Source: Halomonas aestuarii (GTDB taxonomy: Bacteria; Pseudomonadota; Gammaproteobacteria; Pseudomonadales; Halomonadaceae). Taken from it: a stretch of 64,000 nt of DNA. A program made the translations under genes and the position numbers. Positions 24,169-32,319 of this stretch are shown here, piece after piece; the stretch's first letter is position 1, and every line of letters begins with the position of its first letter. The notes below the pieces were generated by a model, which made no database searches, had not been told where the DNA came from, and saw only the letters and a program-made list of their open reading frames with translations. The stretch spans positions 2,418,001 to 2,482,000 of the forward strand of contig NZ_CP018139.1 of the NCBI RefSeq assembly GCF_001886615.1. Reading direction: 5' to 3'.

Positions 24169-26583
24169 ATGACCCACTGGACGCTCAGCGACGACCCGCA
24201 CGCGAAACGTGAAGCCCACAAGTACGACAAGCCCGCGCCCAGTCGAGAATACCTGATGGCCCGACTCGAGGAGGCCGGCAAGCCGATGACTCACGAGGCG
24301 ATGAGTCAGCAGCTGGGCCTCGAGGACGAGGACCTCCAGGAGGCGGTGCGGCGTCGCCTGGCGGCGATGGAGCGCGATGGCCAGGTGCTGCGCAACCGGC
24401 GCAACGCCTACGCGCTGATCGACAAGCTCGACCTGATCAAGGGCAAGGTGCTGGGGCACCGCGACGGCTTCGGCTTCCTGCTGCGCGACGACGGCAAGAA
24501 GCCCGACCTGGTCATGCCACCCCGGCAGATGCGTCGGGTCTTTCACGGCGACCATGTGCTGGTCCGCATCAGCGGGCGCGACCGCCGCGGGCGCGACGAG
24601 GCCACCGTCGTCGAGGTGCTGGCGCGCAATACCCAGACCATCGTCGGCGTCTACCGGGCCAACACGCCGGAGTTCGGGGTGCTGATCCCCGAGAACTCCC
24701 GCATCACCCAGGAGGTCATCATTCCCCACAGCGCCTGCGGCGGCGCGCAGGATGGCCAGGTGATCTCCGCGAGGATCACTCAGCAGCCCGAGACCCGGGT
24801 GCAGCCGGTGGGCGAGGTGGTCGAGGTGCTCGGTGAGCGCATGGACCCGGGGATGGAGATCGACATCGCCATCCGCAGCTACGAGATTCCCGCCGATTTT
24901 CCGCCGGATGTCCATGACCAGATCGCCGGCATGTCCGCCGAGGTGGCTGAGGGGGACAAGGCGAATCGCATCGACCTGCGCGACGTGCCGCTGGTGACCA
25001 TCGACGACGAGAGCGCCAAGGACTTCGACGACGCCGTCTGCGCCTGGAAGACCAAGTCCGGCAGCTGGAAGCTGCTGGTGGCCATCGCGGATGTTTCCCA
25101 CTACGTGCGTCCCGGCAGCGCCCTGGACCAGGAGGCCATCACCCGTGGCAACTCGGTGTACTTCCCGGGCCAGGTGGTGCCGATGCTGCCGGAGCTGCTC
25201 TCCAACGGGCTCTGCTCGCTGAACCCGGCCGTCGACCGCCTGGCGCTGGTCTGCGAGATGAATATCTCCCAGAGCGGGGCGATCAGCCGCTATCGGTTCT
25301 ACGAGGCGGTGTTCCAGTCCCATGCGCGGCTGACCTACAACAAGGTGGCCGCCATCCTCGACGACGAGGGCGAGCAGGGCGATGCCCTGCGCGAGGAGTA
25401 CCGCGAGCTGGTGCCGTCGCTGAAGAACCTGCACTCCCTCTACCGGCTGCTGCGCGAGGCCCGCGTGGAGCGCGGCGCCATCGACTTCGAGACCACCGAG
25501 ACGGCGATCGTCTTCAACGACGAGCGCAAGATCGAGAAGATCGTCCCGCGCTCGCGTAACGACGCCCACAAGATCATCGAGGAGTGCATGCTGGCGGCCA
25601 ACGTCGCCACCGCGCGCTTCCTCGACAAGCATGACCTGCCGGCGCTCTACCGCATCCACGAGAAGCCCTCGCCGGAGCGGCTCGACAAGCTGAGACTGTT
25701 CCTCAACGAGCTGGGGCTCTCGCTCGGCGGCGGCGACGACCCCAGCCCCCAGGACTACCGGGACCTGGCCGAGGCGATCAAGGGGCGTGACGATGCCGAC
25801 GTCATCCAGACGGTGATGCTGCGCTCCATGAGCCGGGCGGTCTATTCGCCGCAGAACGACGGCCACTTCGGCCTGGCCTATCCGGCCTATGCGCACTTCA
25901 CCTCGCCGATCCGTCGCTATCCGGATCTGCTGGTCCACCGCGCCATCCGCTCGGTGATCCGTGGCCCGCGCCAGACCAATACCGTGCTGCGTGCCGAGGG
26001 GGGCGGCGTGGAGCCGCCCAGCAAGTGGGCGCCCTACACCTTCGAACAGATGCTCGAGCTCGGCGAGCACTGCTCGATGACCGAGCGCCGTGCCGACGAC
26101 GCGACCCGGGACGTGGAGGACTGGCTCAAGTGCGAGTTCATGTCCGACAAGCTCGGCGAGGTCTACGACGGCAGCATCGCCTCGGTGACCCAGTTCGGCA
26201 TCTTCGTGCGTCTCGACGAGGTGTACGTGGAGGGGCTGGTGCACGTCACCTCGCTGCCGTCCGACTACTACCACTACGAGCCCGAGAAGCATCGCCTCAA
26301 GGGCGAGCGCAGCGGGATGAGCTATCGCCTGGGTGACGGGGTCTCCGTGCAGGTGGCCCGCGTCGATCTGGACGATCGCAAGATCGACTTCGAGCTGGCC
26401 GACGACAAGCCGCGGCCCAAGCGTCAACCGCGCAAGGCTCGCGGCGGTGGTTCATCCTCCTCCGCGCCCGAGAAGGGCGGCAAGGTCGATGACAAGGTGG
26501 GCAAGGGCGGCAAGGCCGATGACAAGACGGGCAAGGGCGGCAAGCGCCGCCGCGGCCCGCGGCGGTCCAAGGCGCAAGGCTGA
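24169..26583 (+). CDS. rnr: Exoribonuclease R (RNase R)
   Basis: The 804-residue 3'-5' exoribonuclease degrades structured RNA and takes part in rRNA and tmRNA-linked decay. Order: N-terminal helix-turn-helix (SREYLMARLEEAGKPMTHEA), two cold-shock/OB domains, an RNB catalytic domain with the acidic TIDDESAKDFDDAV near residue 282, an S1 domain (GEVYDGSIASVTQFGIFVRL), and a basic low-complexity tail. The start at 24169 (MTHWTLSDDP) matches the usual RNase R N-terminus and has AAGGA upstream; the frame is open further upstream without similarity. The tail carries two and a half copies of a 10-residue Lys/Gly/Asp repeat. The stop overlaps rlmB by one base, as in the common rnr-rlmB pair. Confidence 0.96.
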   Translation: MTHWTLSDDPHAKREAHKYDKPAPSREYLMARLEEAGKPMTHEAMSQQLGLEDEDLQEAVRRRLAAMERDGQVLRNRRNAYALIDKLDLIKGKVLGHRDGFGFLLRDDGKKPDLVMPPRQMRRVFHGDHVLVRISGRDRRGRDEATVVEVLARNTQTIVGVYRANTPEFGVLIPENSRITQEVIIPHSACGGAQDGQVISARITQQPETRVQPVGEVVEVLGERMDPGMEIDIAIRSYEIPADFPPDVHDQIAGMSAEVAEGDKANRIDLRDVPLVTIDDESAKDFDDAVCAWKTKSGSWKLLVAIADVSHYVRPGSALDQEAITRGNSVYFPGQVVPMLPELLSNGLCSLNPAVDRLALVCEMNISQSGAISRYRFYEAVFQSHARLTYNKVAAILDDEGEQGDALREEYRELVPSLKNLHSLYRLLREARVERGAIDFETTETAIVFNDERKIEKIVPRSRNDAHKIIEECMLAANVATARFLDKHDLPALYRIHEKPSPERLDKLRLFLNELGLSLGGGDDPSPQDYRDLAEAIKGRDDADVIQTVMLRSMSRAVYSPQNDGHFGLAYPAYAHFTSPIRRYPDLLVHRAIRSVIRGPRQTNTVLRAEGGGVEPPSKWAPYTFEQMLELGEHCSMTERRADDATRDVEDWLKCEFMSDKLGEVYDGSIASVTQFGIFVRLDEVYVEGLVHVTSLPSDYYHYEPEKHRLKGERSGMSYRLGDGVSVQVARVDLDDRKIDFELADDKPRPKRQPRKARGGGSSSSAPEKGGKVDDKVGKGGKADDKTGKGGKRRRGPRRSKAQG
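26473..26544 (+). repeat. 30-bp tandem repeat in the 3' end of rnr
   Basis: Two full 30-bp units (26473-26502 and 26503-26532) and a 12-base third copy encode KGGKVDDKVG, KGGKADDKTG and KGGK. It lengthens the basic RNase R tail in frame. Confidence 0.9.
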
Positions 26584-27395
26584 TGGCGGCGGGGCACAGG
26601 AAACCGCGTGGCCCGCGCCGGGCGCCAGCGGTACCCGGCGGGCTCGAGGCCGTGTTCGGTGTGCACGCGGTGCGGGCGCTGCTCGACCGCGGCGAGCCCC
26701 CTCGCGAGGTCTGGGTGCAGGAGGGCAGTGCCGGCGCCCGCCTGGCCGAGCTGGTCGAGGCCGCCCGCCAGGGAGGGGCTCGTCTCCAGTCGCGTCCCCG
26801 CGACGAGCTCGACCAGCTCGCCCAGGGCGCCGCCCACCAGGGGGTCATCGCCTTCGCCGCGCCGCTCGCCTTCGAGGGCGAGGCCTCCCTGTGGCTCAGG
26901 CTCGAGGGCTGGCCCCATGCGGTGCCGCCGCTGCTGCTGGTCCTCGACGGCATCACCGACGTGCACAACTTCGGGGCCTGCCTGCGCAGTGCCGACGCCG
27001 CCGGTGTCCACGGGGTCATCGTGCCCAAGGACAAGGCAGCACCGCTCAATGCCATGGTGCGCAAGGTCGCCTGCGGGGCCGCCGAGAGCATGCCGGTCTA
27101 TCAGGTCACCAACCTGGCGCGGGCGCTGGCGAAGATGAAGGCCCTGGGGGTGTGGATCACCGGCACCGCCGGCGAGGCCGACGCCAGCCTCTATGAGGCC
27201 GACTTCACCGGCCCCACGGCCCTGGTGATGGGGGCCGAGGGCAAGGGCATGCGTCGCCTGACCCGGGAGGCCTGCGACACCCTGGTCAAGCTGCCCATGG
27301 CCGGCAGCGTCTCCAGCCTCAACGTCTCGGTGGCCACCGGGATCTGCCTGTTCGAGGCGGTTCGTCAGCGCCAGGGCGTGGCCGGAGGCGACTGA
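26583..27395 (+). CDS. rlmB: 23S rRNA (guanosine(2251)-2'-O)-methyltransferase RlmB
   Basis: A 270-residue SpoU-class SPOUT methyltransferase. A substrate-binding N-terminal domain (FGVHAVRALLDR) is followed by the knotted catalytic domain. Motif 1 is LDGITDVHNFGACLRSADAAG, with the catalytic Arg in CLRSA. Motif 2 is VMGAEGKGMRRL, motif 3 is LPMAGSVSSLNVSVATGICL. It methylates G2251 in the 23S P-loop. A basic extension of about 20 residues precedes the domain. Coupled to rnr (TGATG overlap). Confidence 0.95.
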   Translation: MAAGHRKPRGPRRAPAVPGGLEAVFGVHAVRALLDRGEPPREVWVQEGSAGARLAELVEAARQGGARLQSRPRDELDQLAQGAAHQGVIAFAAPLAFEGEASLWLRLEGWPHAVPPLLLVLDGITDVHNFGACLRSADAAGVHGVIVPKDKAAPLNAMVRKVACGAAESMPVYQVTNLARALAKMKALGVWITGTAGEADASLYEADFTGPTALVMGAEGKGMRRLTREACDTLVKLPMAGSVSSLNVSVATGICLFEAVRQRQGVAGGD

Positions 27396-27408
27396 GTCGC
27401 CCCCTGGC

Positions 27409-27437
27409 TTGCCAGCCGGATCACATATCATTAGAAT
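27409..27437 (+). promoter_or_regulatory. Sigma70 promoter of the rpsF operon
   Basis: TTGCCA (27409-27414) and TAGAAT (27432-27437) with a 17-base spacer. The predicted transcript start is about 27444, leaving a leader of about 125 bases. Confidence 0.75.
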
Positions 27438-27443
27438 ACTTGC

Positions 27444-27466
27444 GCCCGCTCGTCCTGCGAGCGGGC
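27444..27466 (+). other. Hairpin at the 5' end of the rpsF leader
   Basis: A 9-bp stem (GCCCGCTCG/CGAGCGGGC, loop TCCTG) begins at the predicted transcript start. It has no T-tract. It is probably a 5' stabilising or regulatory structure of the rpsF mRNA rather than an rlmB terminator. Confidence 0.6.
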
Positions 27467-27568
27467 ATTCCTGTCTTCTGACAACCCGTCTTTTGACAAT
27501 CACTCCTTGCTTCCCCTGAGCGACCCGATGTCGTCACTGTGGAAGCTGCCAAACCGCAAGGAGATCCC

Positions 27569-27940
27569 ATGCGTCACTACGAGATCGTCTTCATGGTCCA
27601 TCCGGACCAGAGCGAGCAGGTCCCGGCCATGGTCGAGCGCTACACCGGCCTCGTCACCGAGAACGGCGGCACCGTGCATCGCCTCGAGGATTGGGGCCGT
27701 CGCCACCTGGCCTACCCGATCAACAAGATCCACAAGGCTCACTACGTTCTGATGAACGTCGAGTGCAGCGGCGAGACCCTCGACGAGATCGAGAACATCT
27801 TCCGCTTCAACGACGCCATCATCCGCAGCCTGGTGGTTCGCGCCAAGGAAGCCGTCACCGAGGCCTCTCCGATGATGAAGCCGGTGGAAGAGAAGCGTGT
27901 CCGTCGCGACGAGAAGCCGCGCAGCACCGAATCCGCCTGA
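27569..27940 (+). CDS. rpsF: Small ribosomal subunit protein bS6
   Basis: A 123-residue bS6 protein, [19 protein letters not shown] through [17 protein letters not shown], with a charged C-terminal tail. The start at 27569 follows AAGGAG at good spacing; the frame is open 10 codons further upstream. bS6 pairs with bS18 on the 30S platform. First gene of rpsF-rpsR-(membrane protein)-rplI. No priB lies between rpsF and rpsR, as in Pseudomonas. Confidence 0.97.
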   Translation: MRHYEIVFMVHPDQSEQVPAMVERYTGLVTENGGTVHRLEDWGRRHLAYPINKIHKAHYVLMNVECSGETLDEIENIFRFNDAIIRSLVVRAKEAVTEASPMMKPVEEKRVRRDEKPRSTESA

Positions 27941-27973
27941 GCCACCCCATCGCACCTCTGAAGGAGACTTCCC

Positions 27974-28201
27974 ATGGCACGCTTTTTCCGTCGCCGCAAG
28001 TTCTGCCGCTTTACCGCTGAAGGCGTGAAGCAGATCGACTACAAGGATCTGGACACGCTCAAGGCCTACATCACCGAGACCGGCAAGATCGTTCCCAGCC
28101 GCATCACCGGGACCAAGGCCCGTTATCAGCGCCAGCTGTCCACCGCCATCAAGCGGGCACGCTACCTGGCGCTGCTGCCCTACACCGATAGCCACCAGTA
28201 A
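27974..28201 (+). CDS. rpsR: Small ribosomal subunit protein bS18
   Basis: A 75-residue protein, [13 protein letters not shown] through [18 protein letters not shown], the standard bS18 sequence. It heterodimerises with bS6. GAAGGAG precedes the ATG. Confidence 0.98.
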   Translation: MARFFRRRKFCRFTAEGVKQIDYKDLDTLKAYITETGKIVPSRITGTKARYQRQLSTAIKRARYLALLPYTDSHQ

Positions 28202-28214
28202 AGCTCCGCGCGTG

Positions 28215-29066
28215 ATGTTGCCCGTTGCCCGCTGGATGATGCGCGGTACGCCCAATGCCGCCCTCGGGGCCGCCGCGGCCACCGCCATTCCCTGGCTGTT
28301 CTGGTTGGGGGCCGCCGTGGTGGCCCTGGTCACGCTGCGACACGGCCTGGCCGCATCGCTGCCCGTGATCATCGCCGCGGCCGTACCGGCCGGCTGGTGG
28401 TGGACCCAGGGAGATGTCATCCCGCTGGCCAGCGTGCTGCTGGTCGTGCTGATGGCGGTGGTGCTTCGCGCACGGCTGCGCTGGAGCGAGGCCGCGATCG
28501 CCGGCACCCTGGCCGGGTCGGCGATGATCCAGCTCGGCATCTTCCTGCCGCCGGGCGGGGCCAGCCTGGTGCTGGAGCAGCTGCGCCAGGGCTCGCCGGA
28601 TATCGCGGCGATGCTCAGTGAGCTCTCCCGGCAGGGCATGGACACCGAGCACCTGGCCGGCCTGATGATCAGCGGCGTGACCGCGCTGATCGTGCTGCTC
28701 GCCGCCGTGGCCTGCCTGGCCCTGGCGCGCGGCTGGCAGGCCGGGCTCTACAACCCGGGGGGGTTCCGCGAGGAGTTCCACGCGCTGCGCCTGCTGCCCC
28801 GGGAGCTCGCCGTGCTGGTGGTGCTCGGGGTGTTGGGCGTGGTGCTGGGGCTTCCCGCCCTGGGCATGCTCGCCTGGGTGCCGCTGCTGGTGGCGGGCAT
28901 CGCGCTGGTGCATGGTTTTATCGGATTGAAGGGAATGAACGGGCTGTGGCTGGTCGCCTTCTATGTGCTGCTGATCACCACCTGGCCCATGATTCTCATT
29001 GTGCTGCTCCTGGCCTTCATCGATACGTTCGCGGATTTCCGCGGACGACTGGCCCGCAGCCACTGA
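28215..29066 (+). CDS. DUF2232/YybS-like polytopic membrane protein
   Basis: A 283-residue protein with about eight hydrophobic segments. It sits between rpsR and rplI, a position held by YybS/DUF2232 membrane proteins in pseudomonads, with a yybS gene also near rplI in bacilli. The cytoplasmic loop [12 protein letters not shown] and the late motif [13 protein letters not shown] fit that family. Function is unknown. A GTG at 28212 is an alternative start; neither has a clear ribosome site, so expression may be coupled to rpsR, only 13 bases upstream. Confidence 0.75.
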   Translation: MLPVARWMMRGTPNAALGAAAATAIPWLFWLGAAVVALVTLRHGLAASLPVIIAAAVPAGWWWTQGDVIPLASVLLVVLMAVVLRARLRWSEAAIAGTLAGSAMIQLGIFLPPGGASLVLEQLRQGSPDIAAMLSELSRQGMDTEHLAGLMISGVTALIVLLAAVACLALARGWQAGLYNPGGFREEFHALRLLPRELAVLVVLGVLGVVLGLPALGMLAWVPLLVAGIALVHGFIGLKGMNGLWLVAFYVLLITTWPMILIVLLLAFIDTFADFRGRLARSH

Positions 29067-29082
29067 CAAGAGGTTTACGAGA

Positions 29083-29529
29083 ATGGACGTCATTCTGCTC
29101 GACAAGATTGGCAAGCTGGGCGGTCTGGGTGACCAGGTCACCGTCAAGCCCGGTTACGGCCGCAACTACCTGGTCCCCTACGGCCTGGCCGTGCCGGCGA
29201 CCAAGGACAACATCGAGGCCTTCCAGGCCCAGCGTGCCGAGCTCGAGGCCCAGGCCGCCGAGCGCAAGGCCGTGGCCGAGGCGCGTGCCGAACAGCTCAA
29301 CGACATCGAGCTCTCCCTGGTCTCCAAGGCCGGTGAAGAGGGCAAGCTGTTCGGTTCCATCGGTCCGCGTGACCTGGCCGAGGCCATCTCCAGCGCTGGG
29401 CTCGAGGTCGCCAAGAGCGAAGTGCGCATGCCGCAGGGCCCGATTCGCCAGACCGGCGAGTACGACATCGACCTGCACCTGCACGCCGAAGTCGACGCCA
29501 CCGTGCGCGTGGTGGTCGTGGCCGAGTAA
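29083..29529 (+). CDS. rplI: Large ribosomal subunit protein bL9
   Basis: A 148-residue bL9 protein: N-terminal domain [13 protein letters not shown]...[14 protein letters not shown], a long connecting helix ([20 protein letters not shown]) and a C-terminal rRNA-binding domain. Length is typical. The start at 29083 follows AAGAGG. Last gene of the operon, ended by a strong terminator. Confidence 0.97.
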   Translation: MDVILLDKIGKLGGLGDQVTVKPGYGRNYLVPYGLAVPATKDNIEAFQAQRAELEAQAAERKAVAEARAEQLNDIELSLVSKAGEEGKLFGSIGPRDLAEAISSAGLEVAKSEVRMPQGPIRQTGEYDIDLHLHAEVDATVRVVVVAE

Positions 29530-29571
29530 GGCCGATGCCGATGGCACGCTCCCCGGGGCGTGCCTCGACAG

Positions 29572-29603
29572 GGGGCGAGGAGTGAATCCTCGCCCCTTTT
29601 TTT
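29572..29603 (+). terminator. Strong intrinsic terminator of the rpsF-rplI operon
   Basis: A 10-bp stem (GGGGCGAGGA/TCCTCGCCCC, 5-base loop) followed by seven T. Confidence 0.95.
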
Positions 29604-29657
29604 GTGGGCGTGTATGTGGGCATGTTGGTGGGCATGGGGTCGCCGCCCGCCATCGGG

Positions 29658-29663
29658 TAGAAT
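29658..29663 (+). promoter_or_regulatory. −10 element upstream of dnaB
   Basis: TAGAAT, 36 bases before the dnaB start. No convincing −35 is seen; the upstream DNA is a GT-rich imperfect repeat. Confidence 0.45.
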
Positions 29664-29698
29664 GTGCCTGCCCCTTTCCCCTTGCAGGTCTGCGCACC

Positions 29699-31087
29699 AT
29701 GAACGAACCCCTCGCCATCGACCAGGAAACCGCCGCCCTCAAGGTTCCGCCCCACTCGGTGGAGGCCGAGCAGTCGGTGCTCGGTGGCCTGATGCTCGAC
29801 AACCAGGCGTGGGACAACGTGGCCGACCGCCTGGTGGCCGACGACTTCCATCGCTACGAGCACCGCTTGATCTTCAACGTCATGGGGGGGCTGGCCGAGG
29901 CGGGGCGGCCGCTGGATGTGGTGACCCTCTCCGAGGCCCTGGAGGCGCGCGACCAGCTCGATACCGTGGGAGGCCTGGCCTACCTCGCCGAGCTGGCGCG
30001 CAACACCCCCTCGGCGAGCAACATCCGCGCCTACGCGGACATCGTTCGCGAGCGTGCCACCCTGCGCAAGCTGATCCGCGCGGCCAGCCAGATCGCCGAC
30101 GGCGCCTTCAGCCCGCAGGGGCGCCCCGCCGACGAGCTGGTCGACGAGGCCGAGCGGCTGGTCTTCCAGATCAGCGAGGAGCGACCCAAGTCGGGCGGCC
30201 CCATCGGCATGAGCGAGCTGCTGACCAAGGCCGTGGACCGCATCGACGAGCTCTTCAACCTGCAGGGCGAGATGACCGGCCTCTCCACGGGCTTTCGCGA
30301 CCTCGACGAGATGACCTCGGGCCTGCAGCCCTCGGACCTGGTGATCATTGCCGGGCGCCCCTCCATGGGCAAGACCACCTTCGCCATGAACCTGGTCGAG
30401 CATGCGGTGATCTCCAGCGACAAGCCGGTGATGGTGTTCTCCATGGAGATGCCCGCGGACTCGCTGATGCTGCGCATGCTCTCCTCGCTGGGGCGCATCG
30501 ACCAGACCCGGGTGCGGACCGGGCAGCTGGAGGACGAGGACTGGCCGCGGCTCACCTCGGCGGTGAATCTGCTCAAGGACAAGCAGCTGTTCATCGACGA
30601 CACCGCGGCCCTGTCGCCTAACGAGATGCGCTCGCGGATCCGTCGGGTGGTGCGCGAGCAGGGCAACCTGTCGCTGATCATGATCGACTACCTGCAGCTG
30701 ATGCAGATCCCCGGCTTCTCGGAGAACCGCACCGGCGAGATCTCGGAGATCTCCCGCTCCCTCAAGGGGCTCGCCAAGGAGTTCGGCTGCCCGGTGGTGG
30801 CGCTCTCCCAGCTCAACCGTTCCCTGGAGCAGCGGCCCAACAAGCGCCCGGTGATGTCGGACCTGCGCGAATCCGGCGCCATCGAGCAGGATGCGGACAT
30901 CATCGGCTTCGTCTATCGCGACGAGGTCTACAATCCGGATAACCCCGACAACCAGGGGCTGGCCGAGGTGATCATCGGCAAGCAGCGTAACGGCCCCATC
31001 GGCACGGTGCACATGGCCTTCATCGGCAAGTACACCCGCTTCGAGGACCTGGCGCCGGACAGCTACCGCGAGGCCTTCGGCGAGTGA
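29699..31087 (+). CDS. dnaB: Replicative DNA helicase DnaB
   Basis: The 462-residue hexameric helicase unwinds DNA at the fork and binds primase through its N-terminal domain (PPHSVEAEQSVLGGLMLD). The RecA-like motor has Walker A GRPSMGKTT near residue 219, Walker B LIMIDYLQLM near 325, and a C-terminal arginine-finger region (SDLRESGAIEQDADII). The start at 29699 (MNEPLAID) is chosen by homology; the frame is open far upstream through rplI. No intein is present. The dnaB-after-rplI order is common in gammaproteobacteria. Confidence 0.97.
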   Translation: MNEPLAIDQETAALKVPPHSVEAEQSVLGGLMLDNQAWDNVADRLVADDFHRYEHRLIFNVMGGLAEAGRPLDVVTLSEALEARDQLDTVGGLAYLAELARNTPSASNIRAYADIVRERATLRKLIRAASQIADGAFSPQGRPADELVDEAERLVFQISEERPKSGGPIGMSELLTKAVDRIDELFNLQGEMTGLSTGFRDLDEMTSGLQPSDLVIIAGRPSMGKTTFAMNLVEHAVISSDKPVMVFSMEMPADSLMLRMLSSLGRIDQTRVRTGQLEDEDWPRLTSAVNLLKDKQLFIDDTAALSPNEMRSRIRRVVREQGNLSLIMIDYLQLMQIPGFSENRTGEISEISRSLKGLAKEFGCPVVALSQLNRSLEQRPNKRPVMSDLRESGAIEQDADIIGFVYRDEVYNPDNPDNQGLAEVIIGKQRNGPIGTVHMAFIGKYTRFEDLAPDSYREAFGE

Positions 31088-31095
31088 CGGCGCCC

Positions 31096-31123
31096 TTGAG
31101 TCCCGCCCTCGGCCCCGTATAAT
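31096..31123 (+). promoter_or_regulatory. Consensus-like promoter of the 97-residue ORFan
   Basis: TTGAGT (31096-31101) and a perfect TATAAT (31118-31123), 16 bases apart, 35 bases before the next start codon. Confidence 0.75.
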
Positions 31124-31157
31124 GCCGTCCCCTTGAATCCCACAGGAAGGAGGCACC

Positions 31158-31451
31158 ATGGCAGGCGGATTCCGACGCGGCAATCGCCAGCGAACCCCGA
31201 AGCTCGAGGGGCGCGGCGAGCTCCAGTCGATGGAGCGTGAGGGTCCCTTCAAGGAGTGGCTGGGGATGCCCGACCTCTACCGTTACCACCTGGAGGTGGA
31301 CGGCGAGTCCTACAGCTACCAGACCGAGGACCCCGAGTTGCCGGTGCAGGTGGGCGACCGGGTGGTGTTCCGCTACAAGGAGACCAAGGCCGGCAAGTGG
31401 GTCGACCGCAACTCGCTGGGCAAGGCGATCGACCCCTCCGAATATCAGTAG
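31158..31451 (+). CDS. Conserved-looking small protein of unknown function
   Basis: A 97-residue soluble protein I do not recognise. The N-terminus is basic (GGFRRGNRQRTPKLEGRG). The rest reads as a small beta-rich fold with YRYHLEVDGESYSYQTED and VGDRVVFRYKETKAGKWV, reminiscent of an OB/S1-like barrel, but that is only an impression. It has its own good promoter and AGGAAGGAGG ribosome site, so it is probably well expressed. It lies between dnaB and the DUF6482-like gene. Confidence 0.7.
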   Translation: MAGGFRRGNRQRTPKLEGRGELQSMEREGPFKEWLGMPDLYRYHLEVDGESYSYQTEDPELPVQVGDRVVFRYKETKAGKWVDRNSLGKAIDPSEYQ

Positions 31452-31585
31452 GGTCGGAACCTCGCGAGGCGGCCAGTGTCATTGGAAGATAACGTCGGCG
31501 ACATGAGGCCGTCATCGGGGGCCGCCAGGCTTTGCCCGACCGGCGATCTCGACATCACCGACCCGGACATCAGGAGGATGCACCC

Positions 31586-31888
31586 ATGGAATTCCAGGAA
31601 CTGAAGGCCTTCGTGGCGGACCACGACAACTTCGAGATTCGCGTGATCGGCCATGCCGGCAGCCGCTTCTACCAGGTCGAGCTCGAGGACGTGGAAGGGC
31701 AGCGCCACATGCTGTCCCGCACCGGCAAGCCGATCCTCTACCGCTCGCTGGAGGACGTCTACAACGAGCTCAGGCGGGCGGGCATCCATCGCGCCTACCT
31801 CGTCCAGCAGGTCCCCCACGACGAGGTGATCGGCCGCGAGACGCACTATCAGGATCCACTGACCTCGCGCATGCCGCTGGTCTTCTGA
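31586..31888 (+). CDS. DUF6482-like small protein
   Basis: A 100-residue protein, MEFQELKAFVADHDNFEIRV through QQVPHDEVIGRE. The pattern of a two-part beta-hairpin, a Ser/Arg-Leu/Val helix (LYRSLEDVYNELRRAG) and a closing VPHDE resembles DUF6482 proteins of pseudomonads. Family recall is moderate. AGGAGG lies nine bases before ATG 31586. No function known. The 134-base gap before it has no other gene. Confidence 0.65.
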   Translation: MEFQELKAFVADHDNFEIRVIGHAGSRFYQVELEDVEGQRHMLSRTGKPILYRSLEDVYNELRRAGIHRAYLVQQVPHDEVIGRETHYQDPLTSRMPLVF

Positions 31889-31923
31889 GCGATCCCGGCG
31901 CCTGTCGCGCTATCCTTTCCGCG

Positions 31924-32319
31924 CTATCCCTTGCCCCGCCGTTCCAGCCAGCGCCCCAGGCGAACGCGACGGCGGGCGAACCAGCGATACCCTGCATCCA
32001 TCAGCCCACCGAGCCCCGGCAGGGTGCTCAGCCACACCAGCCGTCGATAGCCCAGCACCGCATACAGGGCCCGGCTGGCGTCCATTCCCACGAACCATCG
32101 GCCGTCGTCGTCCTGGACGTGCAGCCGGCCCATCATCGCCTCGAAGCTGCTGCCCAGGGGCTCGGCATCGAAGTCCGCGGCCTGGATGTCCACCAGCCTG
32201 ACCCGCGCCCGGCGCGGATGACGCGCCAGCCAGGCCACCTCGCGCTGGCACAGCGGGCAGTGGCCGTCGTGGAAGAGGGTCACCGGGGCCCGGGCCCCCA
32301 GGGTCTCGCGGCGTGTCAT
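31924..32319 (-). CDS. DUF393 (DCC) family thiol-disulfide oxidoreductase-like protein
   Basis: A 131-residue protein with the DCC motif DGHCPLC at D18-C24 and the later VGMDASRALYAVLGYRRL typical of DUF393. The Cys pair suggests redox activity, but no substrate is established. The start overlaps the stop of the iron-sulfur photolyase by four bases (ATGA), so the two are co-translated. This ties the protein to light-driven DNA repair by context. Confidence 0.88.
   Translation of the reverse strand: MTRRETLGARAPVTLFHDGHCPLCQREVAWLARHPRRARVRLVDIQAADFDAEPLGSSFEAMMGRLHVQDDDGRWFVGMDASRALYAVLGYRRLVWLSTLPGLGGLMDAGYRWFARRRVRLGRWLERRGKG

Noticed and set aside
29635-29663. TGGGGT/TAGAAT as a full dnaB promoter
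   Set aside because: The −35 is too poor to call; only the −10 is listed.
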